Notes under the pieces: generated by a model
The model's database searches: none
Told to the model about the DNA's origin: nothing
The model's input: the letters and a program-made list of their open reading frames with translations, nothing else
Shown here: positions 38,436 to 50,690 of the stretch, piece by piece
How the letters are laid out: every line of letters starts with the position of its first letter
Numbering within the stretch: the stretch's first letter is position 1
Translations under genes and position numbers: made by a program
Assembly (NCBI RefSeq): GCF_905475345.1
Contig: NC_066588.1
Location: 12,135,473 to 12,199,472, forward strand
Origin: Vespula vulgaris
Taxonomy: Eukaryota > Arthropoda > Insecta > Hymenoptera > Vespidae
Length of the DNA stretch: 64,000 bases
Reading direction: 5' to 3'

Positions 38436-41229
38436 TCATTTTATCAGATTCTTTGTAACCTTTAAGATAAGCTAATGTGAAATATATATCTAAATTTTTC
38501 ATCTTCTATTAAGGTTGATGATTTCACGAATGTTGGATTAAAATACTAATACTTGAATATTAATAGTAATATTGAATATTAATACTAATATTGGATATTA
38601 ATATTCAAATACTAATACTTGAATATTAATACTAATACTAATATTTGAATACAATTTAATAAGTTTAATAAGTATTAAGATAAATAAAGCAAAAGAGTAT
38701 TATTTTAGATGCTTCTTGAAAAGAGAATATTTTATGGATAAACGTGATGGATCACGTCTATCCATAACAACGGTAAACTGCTTTCGTTGTAATTGTTACT
38801 ATGTAATTCAGAATAGCTATTTGTTAAGTTCATAAATAGGTACTTTAGTGTCGAAGACTTTTTTTTTCTGTCGTTGTAGAAATTTTTTTAATTAGGAAAA
38901 GAATAATGCAAAGTATGCAAAAACATGATATCATTCGTATGATAGTTCGTTTGCTTCTTGTTGGAATCTGACAAAACGTTATTTTGAACGAAAAATTAAG
39001 GCTTTACAGTTTCATTTGGGATTGTAGATCTTCTTAAAAATTGATAATCGATACGTTTGAAGAAAATTATGTTAATTAAACGTAGAAAAAAGAGTCCTCA
39101 CAAGAGACAACCTAATCGAAACGTCCAATCATCGATACAATCAATGATATATTGCTTTCACACTACAAAACAATTGATTCACTGTTTATCTACACTTATT
39201 TGCATTCTTTTATAGATTCAAACTGCAGCTACATCATTCGATTAGAAAAATATTCGATGTACATATATTGAAAATATTCAAGATTTAAAATAACTTTTTT
39301 CAAAGATTTTAAAAAGAATTAAAATTGATTTATGTTTGTTAAATCGATCCCTCCCGTTACGAAGGTACATAATTAACGCGTACTATTCGAGCCAATACCA
39401 GAGAAAGAGAAAGTCTCTCAAACGCTATTTCCATGCAAACTTGCATTTACCTACCTCTTCGAAGAAGATTCCAAATTCTGCTATTTTAAAGTAACTTAAA
39501 TAATAATGTGGACATTAAAAAAGTAATCTTGTTACTTGCGTTTCTTATCATAAAAAATATGAAATTCTTAAATCTCTTTTTTGAATTTAATTCCAAAGTG
39601 CATCTGAATTACAAAATAAATCAAATATAATAATTACCGATTTATTCTTATCGGATGAAGAAAAGAAAAAGAAAAAAAAGAAAAAGGAAAAAGATTCAAT
39701 CAATTAAGAGCTGCGATAATTCCTAAGCGAATTATTACCCGTGGGAAATAAAGGACGAAAAGAAAATATTCCTTATTAAATCAGCATTACGACAACTAGG
39801 ACGAGCAACGAACGATATGCATCAAGTGATCGTCGAGAAGAAAAGGAAAAGAAAGATCGTCGATCTCATTACGACCGACAGAAAGCGACTAGAGATCGAG
39901 GTGGGCAAACTTAGAGTACGTCATTAAAATTCAGTCGATAACTTCGCGTCGTTATGTTCAAATCCTATGGTCAAATGACCCTCGTTAGCGCTAATTACCG
40001 GATCTGCGCACAGCGATTCTGAATATTCTTCGCGAATTAACCTCTTCGAGATAGGCCCTGTTACAGTTTTTCTGAGAAATTTGCCGTACGTTTAACGAGA
40101 TTTTGAAGAGAAATGAGTTTCTTAAATGAAGATTCGTTATTACTCGCTGGTTCATTCAATATTTTCACTCGGTTAACAAATAAATCAGAAGAAATGATAG
40201 ATTCGATTCTTTTTCATATCATAGTTAACACTTTTACGTATTTTGACATTATTATTAATGACGTGGTAAAAAATATCCTTCTCGAAAGAAGGTCAATTAG
40301 TTAAGGAATTTATTCATATTAGAAAATATGAAAAAGTGATTCTTATTCATTCATGCAATCAATCATTATTATAATTTCTTTAGATGAACAAAAGTGCTGT
40401 TACGTAAAAATTAAAACTTGCTTGCGAAAACATACCAAATTATTTATCAGACCGTCATCATTTTTTTTTTCTTCTTTCTTCGAAATGTAAATGAAGTATT
40501 AAGTATATTATATATTTCTGGTATTTATTAAAACGATCGCGCTGTACGGAAGTCTAAATATACTTTATTTATTTTTTCAACAAACTTTCAAAACTTTATA
40601 AATATTCAGTAGTATTTCAAGGTCTTTTCGTCGAAATCGATAACGATTTTTTAATGATTGAATGTTATTCTTAATTAATTTTTCTTGTACATGCAGCATT
40701 CGTATCAAACGACGATAAACACTTTTACATTTTTCTTTACATCGTCCTTTACATCTAGCAAAAGAAAATTCAGAAATTCAACAAATTAGAAAACTTTATG
40801 AATGTACAGGATAGATCCTTCTAATCGAAGAGCTATTTTTCTGTGCTGCCTGTTTTTGGACTAAGGAAGAACAAACGCTCTCAAAGTTTTAGCCTCTTAT
40901 CGTTTTTTATTTTTCTTTAAAGCTATTACAGATCTAGAAAAACTTGACGAACAATAAGAAAAGTTATGCTATATATCTTATTGCACTTTGTTGTTTAAAA
41001 AAAGAAAAGTAAAATTTTTTTAGACAATCGCCGGAAGTTATAAACAAAAAAATTTGAAAGTAATGAAAAAGTTAGTTCTTAATCGCTTTTTAACGTGAAA
41101 GGTGAAAGGAATAAGACTCGAGAAAAACAACGAGTTGACGAAACGTAAACAGTAAAATGAAAATTACAATAACAGCAAAAGAAAAATATTTTTTGAAACA
41201 ATCAGTTATTGGAAGTTCAAAATACTGAA
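38436..41229. other. AT-rich intergenic DNA, no gene recognised
   Basis: It includes a short low-complexity TTGAATATTAATACTAATA tract at about 38540-38660. The rest is AT-rich unique sequence with no domain, RNA gene or large repeat that I can identify. Confidence 0.5.
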
Positions 41230-43650
41230 GAACGCGTAGAGATTGACGTAAATGAGTTTGGAGATTATTGAAAGGTCATCTGGTCTAAATGAAAATCATT
41301 CAATGAATAGGCTGAATAAATTCATAATTCATGTTGCTGACGAATACAACTTAATACGAATGCCAAGTATAGAATTCACCAAAGAGGATGTTGCTAAAGC
41401 AACCAAACGAAGTAGTAATTGGAAGGCTCCGGGCTCTGATTATTTGCAGAACTACTAGTTGAAATACTTAACGGCTACCCACGGACCACTTGCGCGAAGC
41501 TTTTAGACCATTCTGAATGACCTAAGCATGTTTCTACGGCACTCTACCGAAGGAAACACGTATCTGCTTTATAAAAAAGAAGACGCCACAAAGCTAGCCA
41601 ATTATTTAACCCAATTATCCTCTATTTACAAACTATTCAAACTTCTGTAATCTGTGATAAAATATACTATCATTGTGAAATCAACGATGTAATTGCCAAG
41701 GAACAGATGCATTGAAAAAGCATTTGAATAAAAACATCAATTAATTATAAATGAAATAGTCTTGAAGCAGATGCAAGTTAAGTCACGAAAGTTAGAGATG
41801 GCATAGATTGATTACACCAAAGGTTTCGACATCTTTAAGATTTACTCAAAAATAAGCAACGTATTAAGAAACATAATAGCAACCTGGGAAATTCGACAGT
41901 TAAAAGGTCAACAAGAAATAGATATAATTAACATGAAAAGAAATTTTCCGAAAAGATCCTCTTTCATCCATATGGTTTTGCTTAATTTTCTATCGACTTT
42001 ACTAAATCGAACATCAATTAACTACAAAATGGCTACAATAGAAATCGACAAAAGAAAAGCAACCATTTACAGTTTATGGGCGATCTTAAATTCTATGTAA
42101 AAACGAGCGAGATTTTAAAATTTCTAAATAGCACCTTTCATCTCTTTAGTATGAATATCTTTATGACTTTCGTATTGCACGAATCTGCAAAGGTCTTTGT
42201 TAGAAAATAAGTCACAGTAAATCATAAGGAAGAATTTATGGGAATAAACGAACTCGATGATAATGCAATATCTAGAAACAATATCTGAAAATACAAGAAT
42301 TAATTAAACACGATTGAAAAAGAAATTCATCGAAAAATATAAGAAACAAATAATAAATGATAAAATCAAATGAAGAAAGAATTATTGAAGCTATTCATAC
42401 TTGGACTATACCTATTCTCATGTATACTTTTGGAATTATAAAATGATTCGTAAAAGATTTAAATAGTCTCGATAAATTAACTACATCCACCTACCAAATT
42501 CCTAGAGAGATTTTATATGTCATATATTTATAAATAGATGTGTTGTCTGATTGATAAAATAGATGATTGTATTTTTGTGTTTTTTCTCAGACGTGATTCT
42601 TTTCCGAAATGTCTAAATAATTAGGTTTGGAATTATAGTTTACTTATGGGTTCCGTCTAAGTGTAGGGGTTGTTCATAACAAAACTATATTTACTATGTA
42701 AGGAAGGAGGAAGAGATCTTTTAAACATAAAGAGGATGTGCAAAGTACAGCAATCAAATATGCGGGACAAACTGAGAGCATCTACTGATGGACTAATAAG
42801 GATGGTTATAGAAGCAAACGATGGATACACCATTACAACTAAGGTAAGAGGAAACAATAAGAGAAACATCAACTGTGCAGGAAGATACACAAAACTGGAA
42901 GAGCAAGGAACTGCATGGAAAGTTCCCAAAACTATTACAAGATCTAGTCGCTAATAAACACTTATCAGTGCAGTGGCTATCTTTGTATCTAGAAACTGAA
43001 GATTTTGTGTTTTCTACTTAATAAAAAAAGACCTTAAAGTATCACAAACAAATTTTAAAACTGGATGTCGTAGATAGATGCAGAAAATCTGATAAACAGG
43101 AAGAGTCTATCGAGATTATTATTATAACTTGTTCTATCTCATACTATCTGAAAATGCTTATCTGAAAAAGCACATTCAACGTGTTTAATTAATTCACCAA
43201 CAATTGAGAATAATGTTGGACATGTTTGGAAAAAGTATACCATCTTAACACAAATATCACCTCCATGATAAAATCCGCAATACATATAATGTGTTATGAT
43301 CGTCCGATTTTTACAGATAAAACTGTTGGCTATAATCTCTCAGATATCCTACTAATTAGCAAACAAAAGATAACAGCCAAATTAACTGTCATCGCATAAC
43401 ACTCTTGCTACTGAGACGATAAAAATTAGAAAATATGAGAAGTTATTCTTTCAAATTAAAGACGTATGAAAATTACAACGAGTAATAACGTATCAAATAG
43501 TCATCTCTGTGAAAAGAGTGATATCAAAAAAGTTTTTGATATTGGACTGCCTAACTAAATTATCAGTACAGCGCAAAAGCTTATTTTGCTTCAAACATGC
43601 CACATAATTTCAATCAATTCTTGAATACCACAAATAAAATAAAATATACG
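41230..43650 (+). mobile_element. Decayed R4/Dong-like non-LTR retrotransposon
   Basis: Translated blocks run in the normal order of an element with a reverse transcriptase and a restriction-like endonuclease. The RT entry block is near 41390-41450 (NWKAPGSDYLQNY). TEGNTYLLYKKEDATKLANY follows near 41545-41605. A catalytic IDYTKGFD-like block lies near 41805-41830. LSTLLNRT is near 41990, and KEGGRDLLNIKR near 42700-42735. A CRKSDKQEESIE zinc/endonuclease block sits near 43080, and YNLSDILL, matching the RPDI endonuclease motif, near 43335. Many stops and frameshifts interrupt it; for example a stop directly follows LQNY at 41456, and a stop replaces a Trp before IDY. The element is dead. It is also split by a nested insertion at 42519-42685. 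Clade assignment is from motif memory, not a tree. Confidence 0.85.
42514..42690. mobile_element. Nested 167-bp insertion with TATAT target duplication
   Basis: This segment interrupts the retroelement frame between REILY and LLCKEGGRD. TATAT occurs at 42514-42518 and again at 42686-42690. Removing one TATAT and the 167 bp between restores an uninterrupted frame across the junction (Ile-Leu-Tyr-Leu-Leu-Cys-Lys). The first 160 bp from 42515 are about 94% identical to 43807-43966, in the same orientation. It is probably a short non-autonomous element, perhaps truncated on its right side relative to the other copy. Confidence 0.7.
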
Positions 43651-43796
43651 AACGGAATAAATTGAAGGCACTGTTTGTAACATAAGAATCTAATCTCAAA
43701 AAGAGATAGATAGATAATTATTTATTTGTTCATTATATCGTATATCTTCTTTATCTAAATGGTTGTTATACTTAAAATTATAATACTGCTATGAAA

Positions 43797-44190
43797 CAGG
43801 TTCAACATATGTCATATATTTATAAATAGGTGTGTTGTCTGATTGATAAGATAGATGATTGTAATTTTGTGTTTTTTCTCAGACGTGAATCTTTCCCTAA
43901 ATGTCTAAATGATTAGGTTTGAAATTATAGTTTACTTATGGGTTCGGTCTAAGTGTAGGGGTTGTTTGTAGAGTTCCCGTTGCTCACTAAAAAAAGTTCC
44001 CCTTTTTTGTGTGAGTTTTTACGATCGAGGAGCAAACTTCGAAGCTGGTCTGTTTGAATTTTTCGTCGGTCATCTCGATTTCTTTTAAGATTGCTGTAGG
44101 AATTTTGAAAGAGGTTTTTGTTTCACTAGAATTCACGATATATATATATACATTAGATAAACTTAAGTTTTTTTTAATGCAGGTTCAACA
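43797..44190. mobile_element. 372-bp copy of the same insertion family with 11-bp target duplication
   Basis: CAGGTTCAACA is present at 43797-43807 and again at 44180-44190. The 372 bp between (43808-44179) begin with the 160-bp sequence shared with the nested insertion at 42515 and continue into about 210 bp not found there. The shared left end and different right ends fit variable truncation, as in elements moved by target-primed reverse transcription. That would put the 3' end on the left, so the element would lie on the - strand. No coding frame is seen. Confidence 0.6.
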
Positions 44191-47100
44191 AATATTTCCT
44201 CTGAGAGCGATAAGTCATTAAAGATACCTATTTCGATATTTTGGGAATTTGTATTTCGTTCGACCAATACCTGTTTAATCCGTAAAATGGTTAGTCTTCA
44301 TTAGTCCGTAAATTTTGCACCTCCTGTAAATTTTAAAAGGCATTTCTCAAAAATATGACCGCCTGGATTAGAATACATTGATTTTGTTTGTATAGATCGT
44401 GTATTATGTGTATATGACGGTGGATATTGTTTCTGGTATGCGTGATTACATTCATAGTGTATCTGTGAAATATTCTGTATTATTCTTGATAATGACTTGT
44501 TAATAACGAGAAGATGGTTTATTTCTCGTAGGATAATGTGGGTGGTATGTGTTCTATGTGATTTCTATGTAATTTTGTTCTATATATTTGCAGATACAAA
44601 TGAAGATAGATGGGTTGGCGTATCTGACAACATAATTCGTTTCTATGTGTTAAATTTGTTGATATGGGGATGTATGCATGTATATATTAGCAATGATTAT
44701 AATCGTGATTTGTTTCTCTGTATCGTTGATATATGAAACAATATGATGTCGTAGATATGAAAAGGAAAATTAAAATTCTCTCTCAACCTTTCGTGGTGAT
44801 ATTTTAAATAGTCCTATAATGTTATCCCATAATGTTGATTCGTTGTTCCACAATTTGTATTATAAACTTTATTTTCTACTTCTGGATTTAATAACCCGGA
44901 AATGAAACTATTTAATCCGAAATCTTCGAGACTTCTTATCATGTTTAATTTTAACTTATTTTCTTCAATTTAACTTAATTTTAACTTCACATTATTTTCT
45001 CTTATTACGTATCTTTTCGATCTCTTTTATCTTACGACAGGATTTTAGCGATGTTTTTCAGTCATTTTGTTTTATAAATGCTAATCCCGTTTGCCATTTA
45101 TTAAGTGACTGACGCGGTAAATATCTGCGTAAAGATTCTAACAAAGTTCTAAATAAGTTCTCTACTTCGTTTATTATTTTCATTTTGATAACTTTCGTGA
45201 ATAATGATAAATCTTCCGGATTGAATAACTCGCGTACACTTTCATAATTATTAAGAACATTGAGAACATTGAGTACATTGAGTACATTGATAATTCGACA
45301 ATCGAAAATTTTTCGCATCTTTTATGCTATAATAATGTTTTCTCATAGATATTTTTTTTTTACTAGTATCGTCTCTTCTGCTATAAGATAATTCCATTCT
45401 ATTCATAGAATGGATATTCTGTGTGTCAACTTATTCTTTATTTTGCTAATAATGTCGTGAATGATGCGAAAAAATAGTAACCAATTTACATTAAGACTAT
45501 TAAAAATAAGGTAACCATAATATTATAGAACTTTATGATTTCATACCTTATTGACAAATCAGTCTTAAATATTTATCTAAGAAACAATAAAATAAATTTT
45601 TTCTTTTCTTTTACTAGATCCTGGATTATTCGACACGTTCTATTACGATAGCAATCATAAAGCTTTAAAATTTCAGATGTAGTTTCTCGAAAACAATGAT
45701 TTTATATTCGATGAAATCAAATGTAAATCAAATTTAACATCAACGAAACTAACTCGATTAAATTTAACAATTTTTTATTATGAAATGATAACGTAGTATT
45801 TCATAATACTACAAACTTAAGTATACTCGTAATAAATGAAAAGGACGATAAAATAAATGTCAACATACAGAAGAAAACAGAACATGCTGTACGCAATGAA
45901 TAACTTTAATTCCAGATAAATACATTAACTCTAAGATTAAGAAACTTATGTTAAAAAAGAAAAGAGTTAAAAATTAATAATAAAAATAAATAAGTTTCCT
46001 AGAATCTAAAATTATTCTTATAGAAATGCAATAGGTTTGATAAAAAATCGTTAAAAAAAATTACCTATGGATTAAAGAAAGTTTTTTCTTTCCGCGTCAA
46101 TTAATACACACTGAAGAAACAAAGTCTAAAATTTATTGATAAAGAATTTAAACTCTTTCTTTTGTTTAGAAACTTTTTCAAAACATATATAACTATTAAT
46201 AAAATTAATTTTATCAAACTATCGATATATACAAATTTATTTAAATTTAAACTTATTAACAAAAACTAATATTGATTCGTCAACACAAAAATCTAAATAT
46301 CTTCTACATATATATACTATTTATATATTACATAAATATATTCTATTTATATACTATATAAATATATTCTATAAATATATTCCACATAAATATATTCTAC
46401 TCTATACATACTTACACTAACAATCTACTGAACATCTTAAGAACACACAATCTGACAGATTCGAATTTGTCTACACACGTGTGCTGAACGAGTCCTTAGA
46501 TAAAACACAATTATCGAAGAACATTAACAACTTACAAGACCAAATAAGGAACTGCACCAAATCTCAATTAAGGACCAAGAATGTAGAGAACGTAATTCAA
46601 ACGTTTCCGTCGAGCATTCCATGTCTAATACCTTTTTCTTATCAGATCGTAGATAATTCGAATATGCAAGTATTTACTTGTAGCAATGATTAATTTCAGA
46701 TCTTCGATAATTTTGATTAGAATTTCGTTTCTACTCACTTTTGCATTCCCACTACCGAAAATCGGTCTTTTTAGGGTATTAATAATACAAAATTAAAAAT
46801 CTTAAGAATTTTTAAAATAATTATTGAATTAATGATATTATGTTAACGATTAGATAACTTCTTTATAGCATCGAATTCTACTTTGATTGATAGAGATTAT
46901 ATATTGTCGCTATTAATCAGAATATCATTAAGAGTGAAATTTCAATATTTCACTTGAGAATAACATCGATTTTTCACATCACAGATCGTTCATATCTCAT
47001 ATATTAATCATCCTTTATCTGTCATGGAAACATTCAATAATATTAAAATACGTTTCATAAAATTGAATTAGTTTCATAAGAATATATGAACTACAAGCGC

Positions 47101-47589
47101 AAGTAAGAAATGGGTCTTTAAGCTTGTATGTTATACCTCACTCTGAACATAACTATGAAATTAGTGTGAGTTAGAATAGAAAATGTCAGTAAATTCGAAT
47201 TCAAACTTTTTATTTTCTCACATTCTTATTCTTCTTTAATAATGCCGTGCGTATCGTAATAACCTGTGATAGATACAACACAGCATCGTTACGCATTTAT
47301 TTTACGATATAAATGAATAAAATATAATTAATATGAAAATTAATGAAACCTCGAAGAAAAAAAAAATGCTGAAAATTTTACATTATAGATTGTGAGGAAG
47401 TGAATTAATGTTTCGTTTATAAAAATATTATATAATATACAAGTATAAATTTATATATATATATTAATTATTATTTATCACCAAATAATCCACAAAATCT
47501 TCATTTCAGTCAAAAATTCATATACTTTATATACATTTATCTACAGAATTCTGATATATTCAATTTATTTATTTGTACAAATATTATTA
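44191..47589. other. AT-rich intergenic DNA, no gene recognised
   Basis: Low-GC sequence with scattered TATATA runs (46310-46400). A GAACATTGA/GTACATTGA short tandem lies at about 45262-45290. An 86-codon frame on the - strand at 45058-45318 is open, but part of it is that short repeat and no family is recognised. Confidence 0.5.
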
Positions 47590-48110
47590 GCGATATCAAG
47601 TGATAATACACAGTTATTCGCTCAGTAGTACTGGAAACTTATTCCATTATATTGCGAATTGTACCAACCCAAACTTCGTCATATAGTGGTTGCTGCATCT
47701 GGAGATCCACGGATTAATGATGACTCTTCTAAGTAAAATAAATGAGAATAAAAGATAATAAATGAAGACAAATAAGAATATATAAGAACAATAAAGAAAT
47801 TATAATTTCTCGGTGAGTTTCTCAAATAAATAATTTTAGAATTTTCTTATATTTAGTCTGTTTATCTTTCTCGGCATTATCAGATATGCAAGATGTAAGT
47901 ACTTTAACATTTAGTTATAGTTAAAATTATAATAAAAAGATATTTTGGAATTTAACTGAAATAAGCAGCCATTCGCCCGATAGTACTTGCATCGCATAGT
48001 ATTTCGATATATTACAAGTACTATCGACCCAGGTCTCACCACGTGGAGGTTGCTACATCTGGAGACCCACGAGCTAACGGTGACTCTACTCTAAAATCCG
48101 CGTGATCGGT
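47590..48110 (+). repeat. LTR-end/leader-like sequence, two diverged copies
   Basis: GTGGTTGCTGCATCTGGAGA with a following TCCACG and TGACTC (about 47688-47730) recurs as GGAGGTTGCTACATCTGGAG with CCCACG and GGTGACTC (about 48045-48085). The preceding about 90 bp (TTCGCTCAGTAGTACT against TTCGCCCGATAGTACT) also match. GTTGCTACATCTGG followed by a G-rich segment is the usual look of a BEL/Pao or Gypsy LTR end next to its primer-binding site. No intact LTR pair is delimited. Confidence 0.5.
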
Positions 48111-48129
48111 GTGACCTATAGATCGACGT

Positions 48130-48720
48130 ATCAAGCAAATAAAACTGAGTCCACGGTAAAACCTTTAATTGAGCCCGAATACTCACATGAGTGTTAGAAC
48201 AACGGTGACTCTATTCTAAAATCCGCGTATCCGGTGTTCGCGAGGTGATACGCTCTAACCGAGAATTCTGGCCCCAACGCTTTCTGAAAGTGGGTCAGTC
48301 ACCACTTACGGATAACAGGACCGTCCAACATCGGTAGCTACATTCATCGCTGTTAAGCACGACCGTCCATGCTTTTCGAATTTCGAACAATAAAACGAAA
48401 TCCACGGTAGGACTTTTAATCGCACCCGGACACTCACGTGAGTATTAAAATAACGGTGACTCTACTCTAAAATTCGCGTTCGCAGGGTTACATGAACTAA
48501 CCGAAAATTCTGGCCCAACGCTATCCGAAAGTGGATCAATTCCCATTTACGAATAACAGAACCGTCCAAATCGGTAGCTACATAAACCACTCACTAACAC
48601 AACCGATCATTTATTCGTTTCGAACGATCAAACGAAGTCCATTATCATAGGACTGTTAATCGCGCCCGAGAACACTCATGCATATGTCCACTGACACGAG
48701 CGTGAGTGTTCTTCCTATCT
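48130..48720 (+). repeat. Tandem repeat of about 245 bp, 2.4 copies, in retroelement leader-like DNA
   Basis: The landmarks AAATAAAACTGAGTCCACGG (about 48138), AATAAAACGAAATCCACGG (about 48390) and GATCAAACGAAGTCCATT (about 48627) each begin a unit of about 237-252 bp. Each complete unit contains ACTCAC(A/G)TGAGT, GGTGACTCTA, CCGCGT or TCGCGT, ATTCTGGCCC, AACAG(G/A)ACCGTCCAA and ATCGGTAGCTACAT. The last copy is partial and ends in a hairpin (AGAACACTCATGC ... GCGTGAGTGTTCT, about 48669-48712). Tandem repeats are common in 5' leaders of LTR retroelements; that origin is inference. Confidence 0.8.
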
Positions 48721-49735
48721 TACCCGTCGCGTATAAAAATCAAAGACGAACTGAACGATTCGACGGATTAGATCGGATCCACCATACTAATCTGATATAT
48801 CAAATCTTCCTTGGCCAAACACCCGATCACGGATGAATTCATCATCGAGATTTGAGAAGAAGAGGAACAGAAGAGAAAAAAAGAAAAAAGAACTGAACGT
48901 GTTGGATGAAAATGATGAGACTTCTAAGAAATTAAAAAAAAGAATATTCGGAAGATACAATGGAACATTTGTACGTGTGAATACGATGAATTATAAAATC
49001 GTTAGAGAAATCGAATATCGCTTCATCTAACGAAAACTAGAGTACCAAAATCGAACTCTATTTATCGATATTGAAAGAAGGAGATCTGTCCAAGGCCCCA
49101 TCACAAGGTACCACATCCAAGTGTCCAAACCCAAAATTCTCCAAAATATTGAGACAGCAGGCTGCTTAAAGGCCCAAATTCGAGGAATGTTTTATTGCTT
49201 AAATACTAGTAAATTAATCTCATTCATTATGTAATATTATTCATTATGTATATATTCCGAATGTAATTTAAACTTGCGTCTATTTTGCATGGACGATTTT
49301 ATTTCGACAATACTGCCAGATATACTTCTTGTACGTAAAAATTTTTAAATAATCGTTTCCCTAATCTGCGTTTATCACGTATAAATCTATTTTATAGTAA
49401 ATGTAATTACAAAAATTTCGTATCTTCTAACATATTCCGAAATCTATATTAAATTAATTATATCGAATATGAAAAGTTCTTAATCTCTAATATTTCTGTA
49501 ACGTACTTCTGAGTAGTACGAGCGAAGAACATGGTATATATTTAAATATGTTCATTTCATTCACATGTTAACCTTGTGCACTAAATGCACTTACGATGTT
49601 TAAATCTTCGAAGAAATTTAATTATAGTCATTCAATACTCTTTTACAAATTAATTACAACCAATCACTCGTGTCGGTTCAGACCTTTCATCCTCGACATG
49701 ATTGAGCGATCGGAGGGATTTAAAAATTCACTCAC
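48721..49735. other. Spacer between leader-like repeats and inverted-repeat arm
   Basis: A 65-codon frame at 48833-49030 starts with a Lys/Arg-rich segment just downstream of the leader-like repeats, the place where a gag gene would begin. It has no recognisable gag motif. The rest is AT-rich and unassigned. Confidence 0.4.
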
Positions 49736-50390
49736 CACTTAAGAAGTTCTGCGATGGCTCCAAAACACTCGTTCGCAAATTAGGTCGAAATTGAGGGTGG
49801 ATGATTTGTAGGTGGTTGACAATGAGGTAGGTTGACATCGCTATTGGTTGAGATCCTCTTCAATGATGCACTGACTCTAATTCGCGGTAGTTATTTTTTA
49901 ACGGACGATCACTGAAGCTAATTCGTGTAACTCTACTGTCTTTTACAAATAAAATCTATAGGATTGTTAAAAAATCAAAAAAAACTTCGCGAACAAACAG
50001 TGACTCTAACGACTGCATTGCACGCAGTCGATATTAAAAACACTTATTAAACCGCGAAACGCGAACGAACAAACACTGCTTCTAATTCGCGAATTCTTGG
50101 TTTTTATTTTAGCGATACAAAAACACTTGATTATATCAATGCTTCGCGCGCGATTGCATTAACATTCTGAAACGAAAAAATTTAATATTACACTATGAAA
50201 TCGATATAATAACATGAAATAATATACTACGCAAACATAAAATTGTTTAAATAATTCTAAACTAATAGAAAATATGATTTATTTAAGCTTACCTTTGGAG
50301 GGCTCCGCTTCGGTGCGTACTCGTCGAAGTCCAAAGGAACACTGACACAATAATAATCAAAGTCAATGAAAAGTTTCTTTTTGTATACGT
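49736..50390 (-). pseudogene. Left arm of inverted duplication: copy of two-exon transcript unit, start codon lost
   Basis: Read on the - strand this matches 60689-61341. Exon 1-like is 50390-50293, followed by GTAAGC. The intron is 126 bp (50292-50167) and ends TTTCGTTTCAG. Exon 2-like is 50166-49736, followed by GTGAGT. Exon 1 and the intron differ from the other copy by only a few bases, and exon 2 by somewhat more. The ATG of the other copy is ACG here, so the same peptide cannot start at that point. An acceptor-like TTTCAG lies just upstream, so the segment could also be an internal exon. See the + strand copy for the peptide. Confidence 0.6.
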
Positions 50391-50584
50391 AAACCTGAAA
50401 CGACCGCACATTTACATTTTAATCCTATTTAAATATTAATTTAATTGTATTATTCGTGTTCCGAGTTATGAAATGTTTAAACAAATATGCTATTGTTTAA
50501 ATATTAATTATTTATACACTATGCACGTATGAAATTGTTTAAACAATTCTAAACTAATAGAAAGTATGATTTATTTAAGCTTAC

Positions 50585-50682
50585 CTTTGGACGGCTCCGT
50601 TTCCATATCTACTCGTCGATGTGCAAAAGAAGACTGATTTGATAATAATTAAAGTCAGTGAAAAATTCTTTTTTCTATACTT
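50585..50682 (-). other. Third, diverged copy of the 98-nt exon
   Basis: On the - strand these 98 nt align without indels to exon 1 of the two other copies, and end at the same CCAAAG/GTAAGC donor. The frame has no stop. Of about 20 differences from the 60689 copy, roughly seven are synonymous, and the NFSLTLIII core and TSTS motif are kept, while Val-Lys, Trp-Cys and several downstream residues differ. There is no ATG at the first codon (AAG). It sits directly upstream of the left-arm exon in transcript order and could be an alternative exon. Confidence 0.5.
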
Positions 50683-50690
50683 AAACGAAA

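Noticed and set aside
45058..45318. 86-codon - strand frame
   Set aside because: Part of the frame is a short tandem repeat (Asn-Val-Leu units), and the rest matches nothing I recognise.
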